Numbered from the stretch's first letter, positions 9,138 to 18,117 are shown. The stretch: 64,000 bases of DNA from Shinella sp. PSBB067 (GCF_016839145.1 NZ_CP069303.1:2790001-2854000), one strand, 5' to 3'. A program made the numbers and translations. The notes: generated by a model from the sequence alone, not told the origin.

Positions 9138-9629
9138 TCAGATGTCGCTGCCTGCGACATAGAGCGCGGCAAGCGCCTCGAAACCGGCCTGGTCTTCCGC
9201 CGTGAAGCGGCCGGGCGTGGGGCTGTCGAGATCGAGCACACCAAGGACCGCACCATCGCGGATGAGCGGCACCACGAGCTCGGAGCGCGAGGCGGCATCG
9301 CAGGCGATATGGCCGGGAAAGGCGTGCACATCGGGCACGAGCTGGCTGCGCCCTTCTGCGACGGCGCTGCCGCACACACCCTTGCCGACGGGAATGCGCA
9401 CGCAGGCGACCTTGCCCTGGAAGGGACCGAGCACGAGTTCCGCCGGCGTTTTCAGGAAATAGAATCCCGCCCAGTTGAGATCGGCGACCGCATCGTAGAC
9501 CAGCGCCGAAAGATTGGCGGCATTGGCAATGGCATCGCGCTCGCCGTGCAGCAGGCCCTCCGCCTGGGCGCGCAGTTCGCGGTAGAAGCCCGGCTTGTCG
9601 GCGGCTTCGATCTTGCGGATGTCGTGCAT
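9138..9629 (-). CDS. msrC: Free methionine-(R)-sulfoxide reductase, GAF domain (fRMsr)
   Basis: 163-aa single GAF-domain enzyme reducing free methionine-R-sulfoxide in the cytoplasm. The three family cysteines are present in their contexts (VACVRIP, GKGVCGSAV, GHIACDAASRSE), the last followed by the conserved ELVVPL strand. Start: the ATG giving MHDIRKIE matches the family N-terminus; the frame is open for 26 codons further up but that part looks unrelated. The preceding FMO operon appears to end at a hairpin (9745-9769), so this gene probably has its own promoter in the 150-nt gap. It protects against oxidative stress and recycles methionine. Confidence 0.88.
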   Translation of the reverse strand: MHDIRKIEAADKPGFYRELRAQAEGLLHGERDAIANAANLSALVYDAVADLNWAGFYFLKTPAELVLGPFQGKVACVRIPVGKGVCGSAVAEGRSQLVPDVHAFPGHIACDAASRSELVVPLIRDGAVLGVLDLDSPTPGRFTAEDQAGFEALAALYVAGSDI

Positions 9630-9744
9630 GGCAGGGCTCCCCGAACGGACATGGCCGCGCCGTCGATAGACCCGGAAGCCGCCGCTGGCAAGAAGGGCGT
9701 AGGACATGCGGTCGCCCGGCGAGACGAAATGCGGGAAGGAAACG

Positions 9745-9769
9745 GCGGGCAGCGGCGTGCGCTGCCCGC
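9745..9769 (-). terminator. Hairpin downstream of the FMO gene
   Basis: Perfect 10-bp GC-rich stem (GCGGGCAGCG/CGCTGCCCGC) with a 5-base loop, 13 nt after the FMO stop on the minus strand, followed by CGTTTCCTT. The T tract is weak, so termination could be partial or Rho-assisted. Confidence 0.5.
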
Positions 9770-9782
9770 TTGAGGTGCCGGC

Positions 9783-11582
9783 CTATTTCCGGTGATGAAC
9801 CGGTTGGAGGCCATAGACCGGCGTGGGGAGGTTTTCCAGGCGCGCCTTGAGCTGGAGCGCCAGATACTGGGAATAGTGGCGCGACTGGTGCAGGTTGCCG
9901 CCGTGGAACCACAGCGCCGCCTGCTGCGTCGGCTTCCACATGTTGCGCTGCTCGCCCTCCCAGGGACCCGGATCCTTCGGCGTGTCGGAGCCGAGGCCCC
10001 AGACCTTGCCGACCCTGTCGGCCGTCTCCTGGTCGATAAGGTCGGCGACCCAGCCGTTCATCGAGCCGTAACCCGTCGCATAGACGATGACGTCGGCCGG
10101 GATCTCCCTGCCGTCCGAAAGCTTCACGGCATTCTCCGTGATCTCCTCGACCTGCCCGGCGGCAAGCTTCACCTTGCCGTCGATGATGAGCTGGGAAGCG
10201 CCGATATCGATATAGTAGCCGGAGCCGCGCCGCAGGTATTTCATGAAGAGGCCCGAGCCGTCCGCGCCCCAATCGAGCTGGAAGCCGGCCTTTTCCAGCG
10301 CCGCGTAGAAGTCGGCGTCGCGCTCGCGCATCCTGTCGTAGAGCGGGATCTGGAATTCGTGCATGATCCGGTAGGGGAGCGAGGCGAAGATGAGGTCGGC
10401 CTTCTGCGTCGTCACGCCGTTCGCCAGCGCCTCTTCGGAATAGAGCGCGCCGAGGCCGATATCCATCAGCGTGTCCGACTTGACGATATGGGTCGTCGAG
10501 CGTTGGATCATGGTGACGTCAACGCCCGCCTCGTAGAGCGCCGCGCAGATGTCATGGGCCGAATTGTTCGAGCCGATGACGACGACCTTTTTACCCTTGT
10601 AGCCGTCCGGTCCCGGATGCTGCGAGGAATGGTGCTGGTCGCCGGCAAAGCGCTCGCGTCCCTTGAAGTCGGGGATGTTCGCCTTGCCGGACATGCCGGT
10701 CGCGAAGACGAGCTGCTTCGGCCGCAGCACCACCTCTTCGCCGTCGCGGTCGACGACGACGGTCCATTCCTGCACCGCCTCGTCCCATTTCGCCGACCGC
10801 GCGGTGGAGCGCGTCCAGTAGTTCAGCTCCATGACCTTCGTGTAGAATTCCAGCCAGTCGCCGATCTTGTCCTTCGGCGCGAAGACCGGCCAGTTCTTCG
10901 GAAAGTCGATATAGGGCAGGTGGTCGTACCAGACGGGATCGTGCAGGCAGAGCGACTTGTAGCGCTTGCGCCAGCTATCGCCCGGCCGGTCGTTCTTTTC
11001 GAGGATGATGGTGGGCACGCCGAGCTGGCGCAGCCGCGCGCCGAGCGCGATGCCGCCCTGCCCGCCGCCGATGATGACGACATAGGGCTGCTTCTCGTAG
11101 CCGAGCGTGCGCTCCTCCTCCTCGCGCTCCTCCTTCCAGGTCTTTGCGCCGAGGTTCTGGCCATGTTTCGCACCGAGCGGGCGGGTGAAGCCGGATTTCT
11201 CCTCATGGCCCTTCAGCTCGGAAAGCGCTGTCAGCAACGTCCAGATGAGGCCGTCCTTGAAGCGCACGAGGCCGTAGCCGCGGCCGGTCGCCGTCTCGAA
11301 GGTGATCCAGCTTTCGAGGACGCCGTCGTTCTCCGTCGCCTCCTCGCCCGAAGCGACCCGCCAGTTCGACGGCTTGGCGGCGGAAAGCTGCGATTGCAGC
11401 ATGTCGCGCACCTGGTCGCGGCCCTCGACGGTCTTGATGTTCCAGGTGAAGGCGACGAGGTCGCGCCAATAGCACTCCTCGGCGAAAAGGCCGACGGCAT
11501 CGTCGATCCGGCCGGCGGCAAGGGCCGCGCCGAGCGTATCGAGAAGTGTCTGGACGCGGGTGGTGGGGGTTTTCTCGAGCAT
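9783..11582 (-). CDS. Flavin-containing monooxygenase with N-terminal SnoaL/NTF2-like domain
   Basis: 599-aa FAD/NADPH oxidoreductase. Residues about 1-130 resemble an NTF2/SnoaL-like cone fold; from 167 onward an FMO/Baeyer-Villiger-type core follows with GGGQGGIALG (FAD, about 172), a central GSNNSAHDI NADPH motif and the ATGYG stretch near the C-terminus. The FMO fingerprint FxGxxxH is kept (FAGDQHH), but the aromatic residue usually three positions later is not evident. Start is supported by AGGAGGAG 6-9 nt upstream. It lies 63 nt after the alcohol dehydrogenase gene, and both should be driven by the sigma-54 promoter at 12754-12769. Substrate is unknown; oxidising a ketone or hydroxylated compound made by the dehydrogenase is plausible. 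Confidence 0.85.
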   Translation of the reverse strand: MLEKTPTTRVQTLLDTLGAALAAGRIDDAVGLFAEECYWRDLVAFTWNIKTVEGRDQVRDMLQSQLSAAKPSNWRVASGEEATENDGVLESWITFETATGRGYGLVRFKDGLIWTLLTALSELKGHEEKSGFTRPLGAKHGQNLGAKTWKEEREEEERTLGYEKQPYVVIIGGGQGGIALGARLRQLGVPTIILEKNDRPGDSWRKRYKSLCLHDPVWYDHLPYIDFPKNWPVFAPKDKIGDWLEFYTKVMELNYWTRSTARSAKWDEAVQEWTVVVDRDGEEVVLRPKQLVFATGMSGKANIPDFKGRERFAGDQHHSSQHPGPDGYKGKKVVVIGSNNSAHDICAALYEAGVDVTMIQRSTTHIVKSDTLMDIGLGALYSEEALANGVTTQKADLIFASLPYRIMHEFQIPLYDRMRERDADFYAALEKAGFQLDWGADGSGLFMKYLRRGSGYYIDIGASQLIIDGKVKLAAGQVEEITENAVKLSDGREIPADVIVYATGYGSMNGWVADLIDQETADRVGKVWGLGSDTPKDPGPWEGEQRNMWKPTQQAALWFHGGNLHQSRHYSQYLALQLKARLENLPTPVYGLQPVHHRK

Positions 11583-11645
11583 CGTTTCTCCTCCTGCTCA
11601 GTGGAAACGGGACGGCTCCTCAACCGTCCCGCAGAACGGACCGGC

Positions 11646-12719
11646 CTAGCGCGTGAGGTCGATCAGGATCTTCAGGTGCTTGCCGGCAGGGTCGAGCAAC
11701 TGGTCGAACCCTTCGGTGACGGTCTCGCCGAGCGAGACACGTTTCGTGACGATGCGGCTCGCCGGAATCTGACCGCTGGCGATCAACCGGGCGACGCGCG
11801 GCCAGTAGTGGGTCGGGTAGGCCCAGGAACCGCGGATGTCGATGTCCTTGAAGGTGACGTCGAACCAGTTCAGCGGGTTCTCGCCGGGGTGAAGCCCGGT
11901 CTGCACCACGACGCCCTGCTTGCGCACGGCGTCCGCGCAATTCTTCAACGCATGTTCGTTGCCGACGCATTCGATGGCGACATCGCAGCCGACGCCGCCC
12001 TCCGTCTCTGCGCGGATGACGTCGCCCACCTTTTCCGTCCTTGGGTTTATGGTGCGCACCTCGCCCAGCGCCTCCCGCGCCAGAGCCAGCCGGGTATCGT
12101 TCAGATCCGACAGGAAGATCTGCGAGGCCCCGGCCGCCCGCGCCGCCATGGCGACGAGAATGCCGATCGGCCCCGCGCCGGTGACGAGCACGCTGTTGCC
12201 GGCCGTCACGCCACCACGATCGCAGGCGTAGACGGCGACCGCGGTCGGCTCGATCAGGGCGGCTTCCTCGTCGCTCAGCGCATCGGGAATGGGCTGGACG
12301 TTATAGTCGTTGACAAGCGCTGCCTGCGCCATGCCGCCGGAATGCCAGGACAGGCCGGCGAGCGCGAGGTTGCCGCTGAGGTGGAACAGGCCGCGGTCGG
12401 CATAGTAGTCGCCATGGCGTGGCATGATCAGCGGCTGGATCGAGACACGGTCGCCCGGCTTCACATGGCCGACCCCTTCGCCCACGGCCTTGATGACCCC
12501 GCCGAATTCATGGCCGAGGATCTGCGGGCCGTGCGCACCGGTAAACGGATGCGGTTCCTTCGGCACGAAGATCGGGCCATAGGCGTATTCATGCAGGTCC
12601 GTGCCGCAGATACCGCAGAAGCGGTTCTCGACCAGCACCTCGCCTGGGCCGGGCGACGACGGCGCATCGACCTCCTCGATACGCAGGTCCTTGGCGGCGT
12701 GGAAGCGCAGAGCTTTCAT
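11646..12719 (-). CDS. Zinc-dependent alcohol dehydrogenase (2,3-butanediol/sorbitol dehydrogenase-like)
   Basis: 357-aa MDR-family NAD(P)-dependent dehydrogenase. The catalytic zinc ligands sit in GICGTDLHE and the GHEFGG segment, and the NAD fold carries VTGAGPIGILVA. The usual four-cysteine structural zinc loop is missing: the corresponding region reads RHGDYYADRGLFHLSGN. Start: ATG (MKALRFHAAKDLRIEE) with GGAGGA 6 nt upstream; an upstream extension covers the promoter. It is the first gene after the sigma-54 promoter and the neighbour of the AcoR-like activator, a combination typical of acetoin/butanediol or secondary-alcohol catabolism. Confidence 0.88.
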   Translation of the reverse strand: MKALRFHAAKDLRIEEVDAPSSPGPGEVLVENRFCGICGTDLHEYAYGPIFVPKEPHPFTGAHGPQILGHEFGGVIKAVGEGVGHVKPGDRVSIQPLIMPRHGDYYADRGLFHLSGNLALAGLSWHSGGMAQAALVNDYNVQPIPDALSDEEAALIEPTAVAVYACDRGGVTAGNSVLVTGAGPIGILVAMAARAAGASQIFLSDLNDTRLALAREALGEVRTINPRTEKVGDVIRAETEGGVGCDVAIECVGNEHALKNCADAVRKQGVVVQTGLHPGENPLNWFDVTFKDIDIRGSWAYPTHYWPRVARLIASGQIPASRIVTKRVSLGETVTEGFDQLLDPAGKHLKILIDLTR

Positions 12720-12753
12720 TGAGTTCCTCCTGTCTTTCTTGCGCAGGAGGATC

Positions 12754-12769
12754 AGCAAGCACCGTGCCA
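12754..12769 (-). promoter_or_regulatory. Sigma-54 (-24/-12) promoter of the ADH-FMO operon
   Basis: On the minus strand the sequence TGGCACGGTGCTTGCT fits the RpoN consensus TGGCACG-N4-TTGCW at every conserved position. It lies about 35 nt upstream of the dehydrogenase start codon and directly downstream of an AcoR-family enhancer-binding protein gene. Confidence 0.9.
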
Positions 12770-12855
12770 GAACGGCCGATGGAAGAATTTCCAATTCTTG
12801 TCAACGACTTCTATCAAGGGAAGCCGGACCGCGGGGCGGGATGCAACAGGTGGCG

Positions 12856-12871
12856 TGCAACACGTGTTGCA
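12856..12871. promoter_or_regulatory. 16-bp palindrome, candidate AcoR-like enhancer site
   Basis: TGCAACACGTGTTGCA is a perfect palindrome lying about 85-115 nt upstream of the -24/-12 element, the usual distance for an enhancer. A further half site (ATGCAACA) is at 12841-12848. It sits 10 nt after the activator's stop codon. Confidence 0.7.
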
Positions 12872-12880
12872 GCCGTTGCG

Positions 12881-14752
12881 TCAGTTGAGGCGCTTGAGGC
12901 GGCGGTGGATGGTGGAGCGGTTGACGCCGAGCTTGCGGGCGAGCGCGGAAACATTGTTGCCGCAGTCCGTGAGAGCCTGGCGCAGGACGTCCTCGCCGCC
13001 GGGCCGGGCGGCGGCCGGTTCGGCGAAAAGGTAATCCGGCAGGCTGTCGGTGCCGATCACGCCGCCCTCCGACAGCGCCGCCGCCACGCGCAGCGCATTG
13101 GAAAGTTCCCGCAGGTTGCCCGGCCAGTCATGGGCGAGCAGCACGGCTCGCGCCGCCCTGTCGAGCCGGTAGGACGCGCCGTTCTCCTTCTCGATGCGGG
13201 CGAGGAGCTGGTCGACGAGCCAGCCGAGATCCTGCCGCTCCCGAAGCGCCGGCAGGCTGAGCGTCGCCGCGTTGAGGCGATAATAGAGGTCCTGCCGGAA
13301 GCGGCCTTCCCGCACCAGTTCGGCAAGGTCGCGATGCGAGGCGGAGAGAACCCTGAGGCGCACCGCGCGCGCCTTGAGCGCCCCGACCGGCTGCACCTCG
13401 TTCTCCGAGAGCACGCGCAGGAGCCGGCTTTGCAGGGCAAGCGGCATATCGCCGACCTCGTCGAGGAAGAGCGTGCCGCCGCTCGCCTCCTCGATCAGGC
13501 CGCGCTTACCCTTCTGGCTGGCGCCGGTGAAGGCGCCCGGCGCATAGCCGAAGAGCTCGGATTCGATGAGGTGCTCGGGGATCGCCGCACAATTGACCGC
13601 GACGAAGGCCCCGCTGCCGCCGCAACCGTCATGGATCGCCCGCGCCAGGAACTCCTTGCCGCTGCCCGTCTCCCCCTGGATGAGGATGGGGATATCACGC
13701 GCGGCGAGCTTTGCTGCGCGTGCCTGCACCCGCTCCATCGCGGCGTCGCCGTTGCTGAGGTCCCGGAGCGCCCGCGGCAGGCGCGGCTGCGCCGGCACGG
13801 CCGAACGAAGATTGACCGCCGGCGCGACGGCGCTCGCAAACAGCACCAGCCCGTTGCGCGCCTGAAGCAGCCGCTCGCCGTTCGACCGGCCGCGCATGAA
13901 GCGCGGCAGGTCATCGACGTCGATGTCGAAGACCTGCGAAATCGGCCGGCCGAGGAAATCGCGGGTGGAAAGGCCGGCAAGGTTCATCGAACGGGCGAGC
14001 GCGCCGAAGCCGCCATGGGTGAGGCCGGTGATGCGGCCGCTGCCGTCGAGGGCGATGGCGGCATCGGGATCGACATCGAGGAATTCCGGCGAGCGGGCAA
14101 GGCGCAGTACCCAGTCGTTGCGGGTGCGGGTCATGAGATTGGCAAGCTCGATGCGCCGCGCGGTGGAGGCGACGAGATGCAGCGCAAGCTGCTGGCTGGT
14201 CTTCACCGTCGGCGAGCGGAGCTGCGAGATGTCCAGCACGGCCGTCAGGCTGCCCAGCGTGTCGAAGACCGGCGCGGCGGTGCAGGTAAGGCCGATATGG
14301 CTGGTATCGAAATGGTCGTCCTGATGGATGATGACCGGCTCGCCCGAGACCATGCAGGCCCCGACCGCGCAGGTGCCCGCCCGGTTCTCCGACCATTCCG
14401 AGCCGAGATAGAGCCCCGCCTTGCGCAACTGGTTGTCGAAGGTCGGATCGCCCATGAAATCGACCGTGACGCCGCGCGCATCGGAAAGCAGCAGCACGTA
14501 GTTCTGCCCGGCCACCTGGTTGAACAGCGCTTCCAGACCCGAGCGGCCGATGCGGATCAGCTCCTCGGCCTGCTCGCGATGCTCGCGCAGCTTCAGTTCG
14601 GGAACGATATAGGCTTCCTGCGCGACGGCCGGATCGAGCTTGTAGTCGTTGAGGCAGCGCAGCCAGGACTGGATGACGGGCGCATCGCGCGGGCTGACCG
14701 CGCCCATGCCGACGCGTTCGATCTCCCGTATGTGCGACAGCGTCGACACCAT
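12881..14752 (-). CDS. AcoR-like sigma-54-dependent transcriptional activator
   Basis: Enhancer-binding protein of 623 aa that should open sigma-54 promoters. Order of domains: an N-terminal GAF-type sensor (about 60-220), a PAS-like middle, an AAA+ domain with Walker A GETGSGKE, the sigma-54-contact loop GAFTGA, Walker B GGTLFLDEVGDMP, and a C-terminal Fis-type helix-turn-helix (NNVSALARKLGVNRSTIHRRL). The start at the second methionine (MVSTLSHIREIER) is preceded by GGGAGGA at 9 nt. There is no response-regulator receiver domain, so it probably senses a small ligand directly. Its target is most likely the ADH-FMO operon just downstream. Confidence 0.92.
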   Translation of the reverse strand: MVSTLSHIREIERVGMGAVSPRDAPVIQSWLRCLNDYKLDPAVAQEAYIVPELKLREHREQAEELIRIGRSGLEALFNQVAGQNYVLLLSDARGVTVDFMGDPTFDNQLRKAGLYLGSEWSENRAGTCAVGACMVSGEPVIIHQDDHFDTSHIGLTCTAAPVFDTLGSLTAVLDISQLRSPTVKTSQQLALHLVASTARRIELANLMTRTRNDWVLRLARSPEFLDVDPDAAIALDGSGRITGLTHGGFGALARSMNLAGLSTRDFLGRPISQVFDIDVDDLPRFMRGRSNGERLLQARNGLVLFASAVAPAVNLRSAVPAQPRLPRALRDLSNGDAAMERVQARAAKLAARDIPILIQGETGSGKEFLARAIHDGCGGSGAFVAVNCAAIPEHLIESELFGYAPGAFTGASQKGKRGLIEEASGGTLFLDEVGDMPLALQSRLLRVLSENEVQPVGALKARAVRLRVLSASHRDLAELVREGRFRQDLYYRLNAATLSLPALRERQDLGWLVDQLLARIEKENGASYRLDRAARAVLLAHDWPGNLRELSNALRVAAALSEGGVIGTDSLPDYLFAEPAAARPGGEDVLRQALTDCGNNVSALARKLGVNRSTIHRRLKRLN

Positions 14753-14840
14753 CCAGATATCCTCCCGCGCGCATGGTCGCACAGGAGGCGCCCTCCGGCA
14801 ATCGCCTTGCGCAGGGAACGCGGCCGCCGGCTGGATGCGC

Positions 14841-15155
14841 CTATGGCAGGACCATGAAGGCGAGGTAGACGGCTACCCCGACCAGAACCGTGCCGAAAAG
14901 GCTGCGCGTCAGGAACGCCACGGCCGCACAGCCCGCCGCGGCCGCGACGGTCGCGGCCGTCCCTCCCGGCTCGCCGGCATATTTCACAAGTTCCAGCGTC
15001 ACGATCGCCATCATGATGGCGGAGGGGATGAAGCCGAGCCAGGCCATGGCGAAGGCCGGCAGCCGCACGCCCGCCAGGAAGACGATGGGCAGGGCACGCA
15101 CACAGATCGTCATCGCCGCGCAGATGGCGACCGTCACGAGGAAGGAACCGGTCAT
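14841..15155 (-). CDS. azlD: AzlD-type branched-chain amino acid transport subunit
   Basis: 104-aa hydrophobic protein with three to four membrane segments, the small subunit of the AzlCD exporter family (branched-chain amino acids or analogues such as azaleucine). Its ATG overlaps the azlC stop codon (ATGA), and it contains the family segment RALPIVFL followed by AFAMAWLGFIPSAIM. Functions as a pair with AzlC in the inner membrane. Confidence 0.88.
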   Translation of the reverse strand: MTGSFLVTVAICAAMTICVRALPIVFLAGVRLPAFAMAWLGFIPSAIMMAIVTLELVKYAGEPGGTAATVAAAAGCAAVAFLTRSLFGTVLVGVAVYLAFMVLP

Positions 15156-15877
15156 GCCGTCCTCCCGCGGCGGGCCTGCATCTGCAGCGCGGTGGCGCAG
15201 ATCGTCGCGGCGAGCGCCGTGGCGATCAGGATGGAGACGTTGACGTCGAGGAACCCCATGGTGCCGAGGACGGCCGCGGCCGAGACGACCATCGCCACGA
15301 TCTCCAGCCGCTTCTGCGCGCTGCCGAAATAGTTGAGCGCCAGAAGGCCGATGAACATTGCCGTCAGGCTGAAACCGAGACCGTGCGAAATGCCGGCGGG
15401 AATGACCGCGGCAAACATCGCTCCGACGACGTTGGCGACGATCCAGTTCGCATAGGCGGCGACGTTGAGGCCGAGCATCCACCGGAACGGCAGCGCGCCG
15501 TGCCGTCCGGCATGCTGCGCGGCGACACCGAAGGTCTCGTCGGTCAACAGCACGCCGCTGACGAACTTCTGCATCATGGACGAGCCGGAGAAGAAGCGGG
15601 CGAGATAGGAACTCATCAGCAGGTAGCGGATGTTCACGAGCAGCACGGCCAGCGCCACGGCGGCCGGGCCTGCCCCCGCCGCCCAGAGCGAATAGAAGAG
15701 GAACTGCGCCGAACCGGCATAGAGGAACGCGGCGAGCAGCAGGATCTCGGGGACGCTGAACCCCGAAACAGCCCCGATGGCGCCGGAGGCGAACCCGATG
15801 CTCCAGTAGCCGAGGATCGTCGGCCCGCAGGCGATCACGCCTTCTGTGAAGGCGGACCGCCCGCCCTGTATCGTCAT
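15152..15877 (-). CDS. azlC: AzlC-type branched-chain amino acid exporter subunit
   Basis: Large subunit of the AzlCD exporter, about 241 aa from the ATG chosen here (MTIQGGRSAF) with roughly six to seven membrane segments. Family motifs GCGP-like start (GVIACGPTILGYWSIGFASG), SAQFLFYSLWAAG and TDETFG are visible. Alternative start codons exist at 15892 and 15913; GGAA close to the ATG at 15877 makes this the most economical choice. It is divergently arranged with an AraC-family gene, its probable regulator. Confidence 0.88.
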   Translation of the reverse strand: MTIQGGRSAFTEGVIACGPTILGYWSIGFASGAIGAVSGFSVPEILLLAAFLYAGSAQFLFYSLWAAGAGPAAVALAVLLVNIRYLLMSSYLARFFSGSSMMQKFVSGVLLTDETFGVAAQHAGRHGALPFRWMLGLNVAAYANWIVANVVGAMFAAVIPAGISHGLGFSLTAMFIGLLALNYFGSAQKRLEIVAMVVSAAAVLGTMGFLDVNVSILIATALAATICATALQMQARRGRTA

Positions 15878-15948
15878 GTTCCGTTCTGGCATGTCATCCA
15901 ACGCTGAAAGCATCCGTTTGTTGATCGTCCGGCCGCCGGCGGGTAGAG

Positions 15949-16884
15949 ATGCTTGTCCGCCCGCGCAACACCGACCCGGACGGATACACCACTTGTCGAA
16001 ACGGGGATTGGAAAATCCTGCGCAGCCACGATCCCGATAAAGGACGCCCCGCCCGGCCGAGGGGCGAGGACATCCGCCTGTGGCGCGATGGCGACATCGC
16101 GGGCACCGAGATGCTGCGTGCGCTGCGGACGGCGCACCGCTATCCCGCCCACTCCCACGACGAGTTCGTCATCGCCACCTTCGAGGCGGGCGCGCAGCAT
16201 CATACCGTCGCCAGCCGGCCGGGCCTTGCCGTTCCCGGCTCGGTGATGGTCATTTCCCCGGGAGAGGTGCATACGGGCGAACCGGCCGCGCAAGCGGGAA
16301 TGTGGTCCTACCGCGCCTTCTATCCGAAGACCGAAGTGCTGGAGGAAATCGCCGAGGACCTCTTCGGCAGGCAGGGCATCCATCTCGATTTCGGCCGCCG
16401 GCCGCTCTGGCAGGACCGGGAGGCGGCGAACCACCTGAGCCGGATGCACGCGCGCATCGAGGGCGCACGCGACCCGCTCGAAAAGCAGGATGCCCTCCTG
16501 TCCGCCTTCGCCCCGCTGATCCGGCGCTACGGCCAGTCGTCGACCGGCACGGCACGCCGGCAACCGCCGGCGGGCAATGTCGGCCGCGCGATCGACCTCA
16601 TCCACGCCTGCTTCGAGCAGAGGCTCACCACCGCCGACATCGCCCGCAGCGTCGGCCTCAGCGATTTCCACTTCATGCGCTCCTTCAAGGAAAAGACCGG
16701 CATGACGGTGCACGCCTACCTGACGCAGGTCCGCCTGCAGGCCGCGAAGGACCGCCTCGCGGCCGGCCTGTCGCCGGCGGAAACCGCAACCAGCGTCGGC
16801 TTCTTCGACCAGAGCCACTTCACGAACCACTTCCGCACGAGCTTCGGCGTGACGCCACGCCGCTTCGCCGCCTCGTGCTGCTGA
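15949..16884 (+). CDS. AraC-family transcriptional regulator
   Basis: 311-aa regulator with an N-terminal cupin-like AraC ligand-binding domain (HSHDEFVIATFEAG, PGSVMVISPGEVHTG) and a C-terminal double helix-turn-helix (LTTADIARSVGLSDFHFMRSFKEKTG and the second helix with GFFDQSHFTNHFR). Start is uncertain: the ATG at 15949 has only a weak GGGTAGAG, and the domain begins around residue 45. It is divergent from azlCD with about 70 nt between, so control of that exporter is likely. Its stop lies 6 nt from the selD stop (convergent). Confidence 0.85.
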   Translation: MLVRPRNTDPDGYTTCRNGDWKILRSHDPDKGRPARPRGEDIRLWRDGDIAGTEMLRALRTAHRYPAHSHDEFVIATFEAGAQHHTVASRPGLAVPGSVMVISPGEVHTGEPAAQAGMWSYRAFYPKTEVLEEIAEDLFGRQGIHLDFGRRPLWQDREAANHLSRMHARIEGARDPLEKQDALLSAFAPLIRRYGQSSTGTARRQPPAGNVGRAIDLIHACFEQRLTTADIARSVGLSDFHFMRSFKEKTGMTVHAYLTQVRLQAAKDRLAAGLSPAETATSVGFFDQSHFTNHFRTSFGVTPRRFAASCC

Positions 16885-16890
16885 TCGCGC

Positions 16891-17946
16891 TCAGGCGACC
16901 CACAGTCCGGCCTCGCCCTCGTCCACCCTGCCGATGACCGCCGCGTCGAAGCCCTGCCCGCGGAACACCTCCAGGACCCCGGCGACGGACGACGGCGCGC
17001 AGGCGACGAGCAGGCCGCCGCTCGTCTGCGGATCGCACAGCAGCGCCTGGTCGACCGCCGTCATCTCGCGCGCCAAGGCGACGTCCCTGCCGTAGCTCGC
17101 CCAGTTGCGGCCGGAGGCTCCGGTTATGAAGCCGGCGGCGGCAAGGTCGCGCGCGCCTTCGAGGAGGGGCACCGCGGACCAGTCGACATGAAGGCGGCAA
17201 CCCGCGCCGCGCGCCATTTCCAGCGCATGGCCGGCGAGGCCGAAACCGGTGACATCGGTCATGGCGTGCACGCCTTCGAGCCGGGCAAGGTCCGGCCCCG
17301 GCGTGTTGAGGCGGGTCGTCGTTTCGATCATCCGGGCATAGCCGGCGGCATCGAGCGCGCCCTTCTTCAGCGCCGCCGAGAAGATGCCGACGCCGAGCGG
17401 CTTGCCGAGAACCAGCACGTCTCCCGGCCGCGCCCCGGCATTGCTCCTGATGTCGGCGGGATCAACGAGGCCGATGGCGACGAGGCCGTAGATCGGCTCG
17501 ACGGAATCGATCGTGTGGCCGCCGGCAACGGGGATGCCTGCCGCCCGGCAGGCCGCGGCGCCGCCGTCGAGGATCGCGCCGATCGTCGCGGTCGAGAGCG
17601 TGTTGACGGGCATGCCGACCAGCGCCAGCGCGAAGAGCGGCGTGCCGCCCATGGCATAGACGTCGCTGATCGCATTGGTCGCGGCGATGCGGCCGAAATC
17701 GCGCGGATCGTCGACGATCGGCATGAAGAAATCCGTTGTGGCGACGACGGCCTGGCGGTCGTTGAGCCGATAGACGGCCGCATCGTCGGCGGTCTCGATG
17801 CCGACCAGCAGCTCCGGCGGCACCGGCAGCATCGTCCGCCCGCGCAGGATTTCCGAGAGCACGCCGGGCGCGATCTTGCAGCCGCAGCCCCCGCCATGGG
17901 CAAGCGAGGTGAGGCGCGGCTCGGCGGAAACGGCAGCGTCGGACAT
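16891..17946 (-). CDS. selD: Selenide, water dikinase (selenophosphate synthetase)
   Basis: 351-aa enzyme making monoselenophosphate from selenide and ATP, the selenium donor for Sec-tRNA synthesis. The flexible N-terminal loop carries HGGGCGCK with the catalytic Cys21 and Lys24; this is a cysteine form, not a Sec form. The ATP/Mg-binding segments TTDFFMPIVDDP, NAISDVYAMGG and VAGGHT are intact, as is a C-terminal DPQTSGGLL. Start ATG has AAAAGGGAG about 10 nt upstream. It is divergent from the selenocysteine-containing formate dehydrogenase operon, with 171 nt between them. Confidence 0.95.
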   Translation of the reverse strand: MSDAAVSAEPRLTSLAHGGGCGCKIAPGVLSEILRGRTMLPVPPELLVGIETADDAAVYRLNDRQAVVATTDFFMPIVDDPRDFGRIAATNAISDVYAMGGTPLFALALVGMPVNTLSTATIGAILDGGAAACRAAGIPVAGGHTIDSVEPIYGLVAIGLVDPADIRSNAGARPGDVLVLGKPLGVGIFSAALKKGALDAAGYARMIETTTRLNTPGPDLARLEGVHAMTDVTGFGLAGHALEMARGAGCRLHVDWSAVPLLEGARDLAAAGFITGASGRNWASYGRDVALAREMTAVDQALLCDPQTSGGLLVACAPSSVAGVLEVFRGQGFDAAVIGRVDEGEAGLWVA

Positions 17947-18117
17947 GGCTCTGAACTCCCTTTTCGAACATATGGCAGCAGGCGCCGTGCGGGCGATCAT
18001 GACCCATCGGTTCCCCCAAGGCCATGACTTTCGCGTGAAATCCGTCCTTGACAGGCTGGCTGACAAGGACGACCATTTGAGGTCTACCGATCCGCAAGGC
18101 AGGTACGAGGACAGCGA

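Noticed and set aside
9792..12722. A plus-strand frame open for 976 codons opposite FMO and ADH
   Set aside because: Antisense of two strong gene calls; composition typical of reverse-complement frames in GC-rich DNA.
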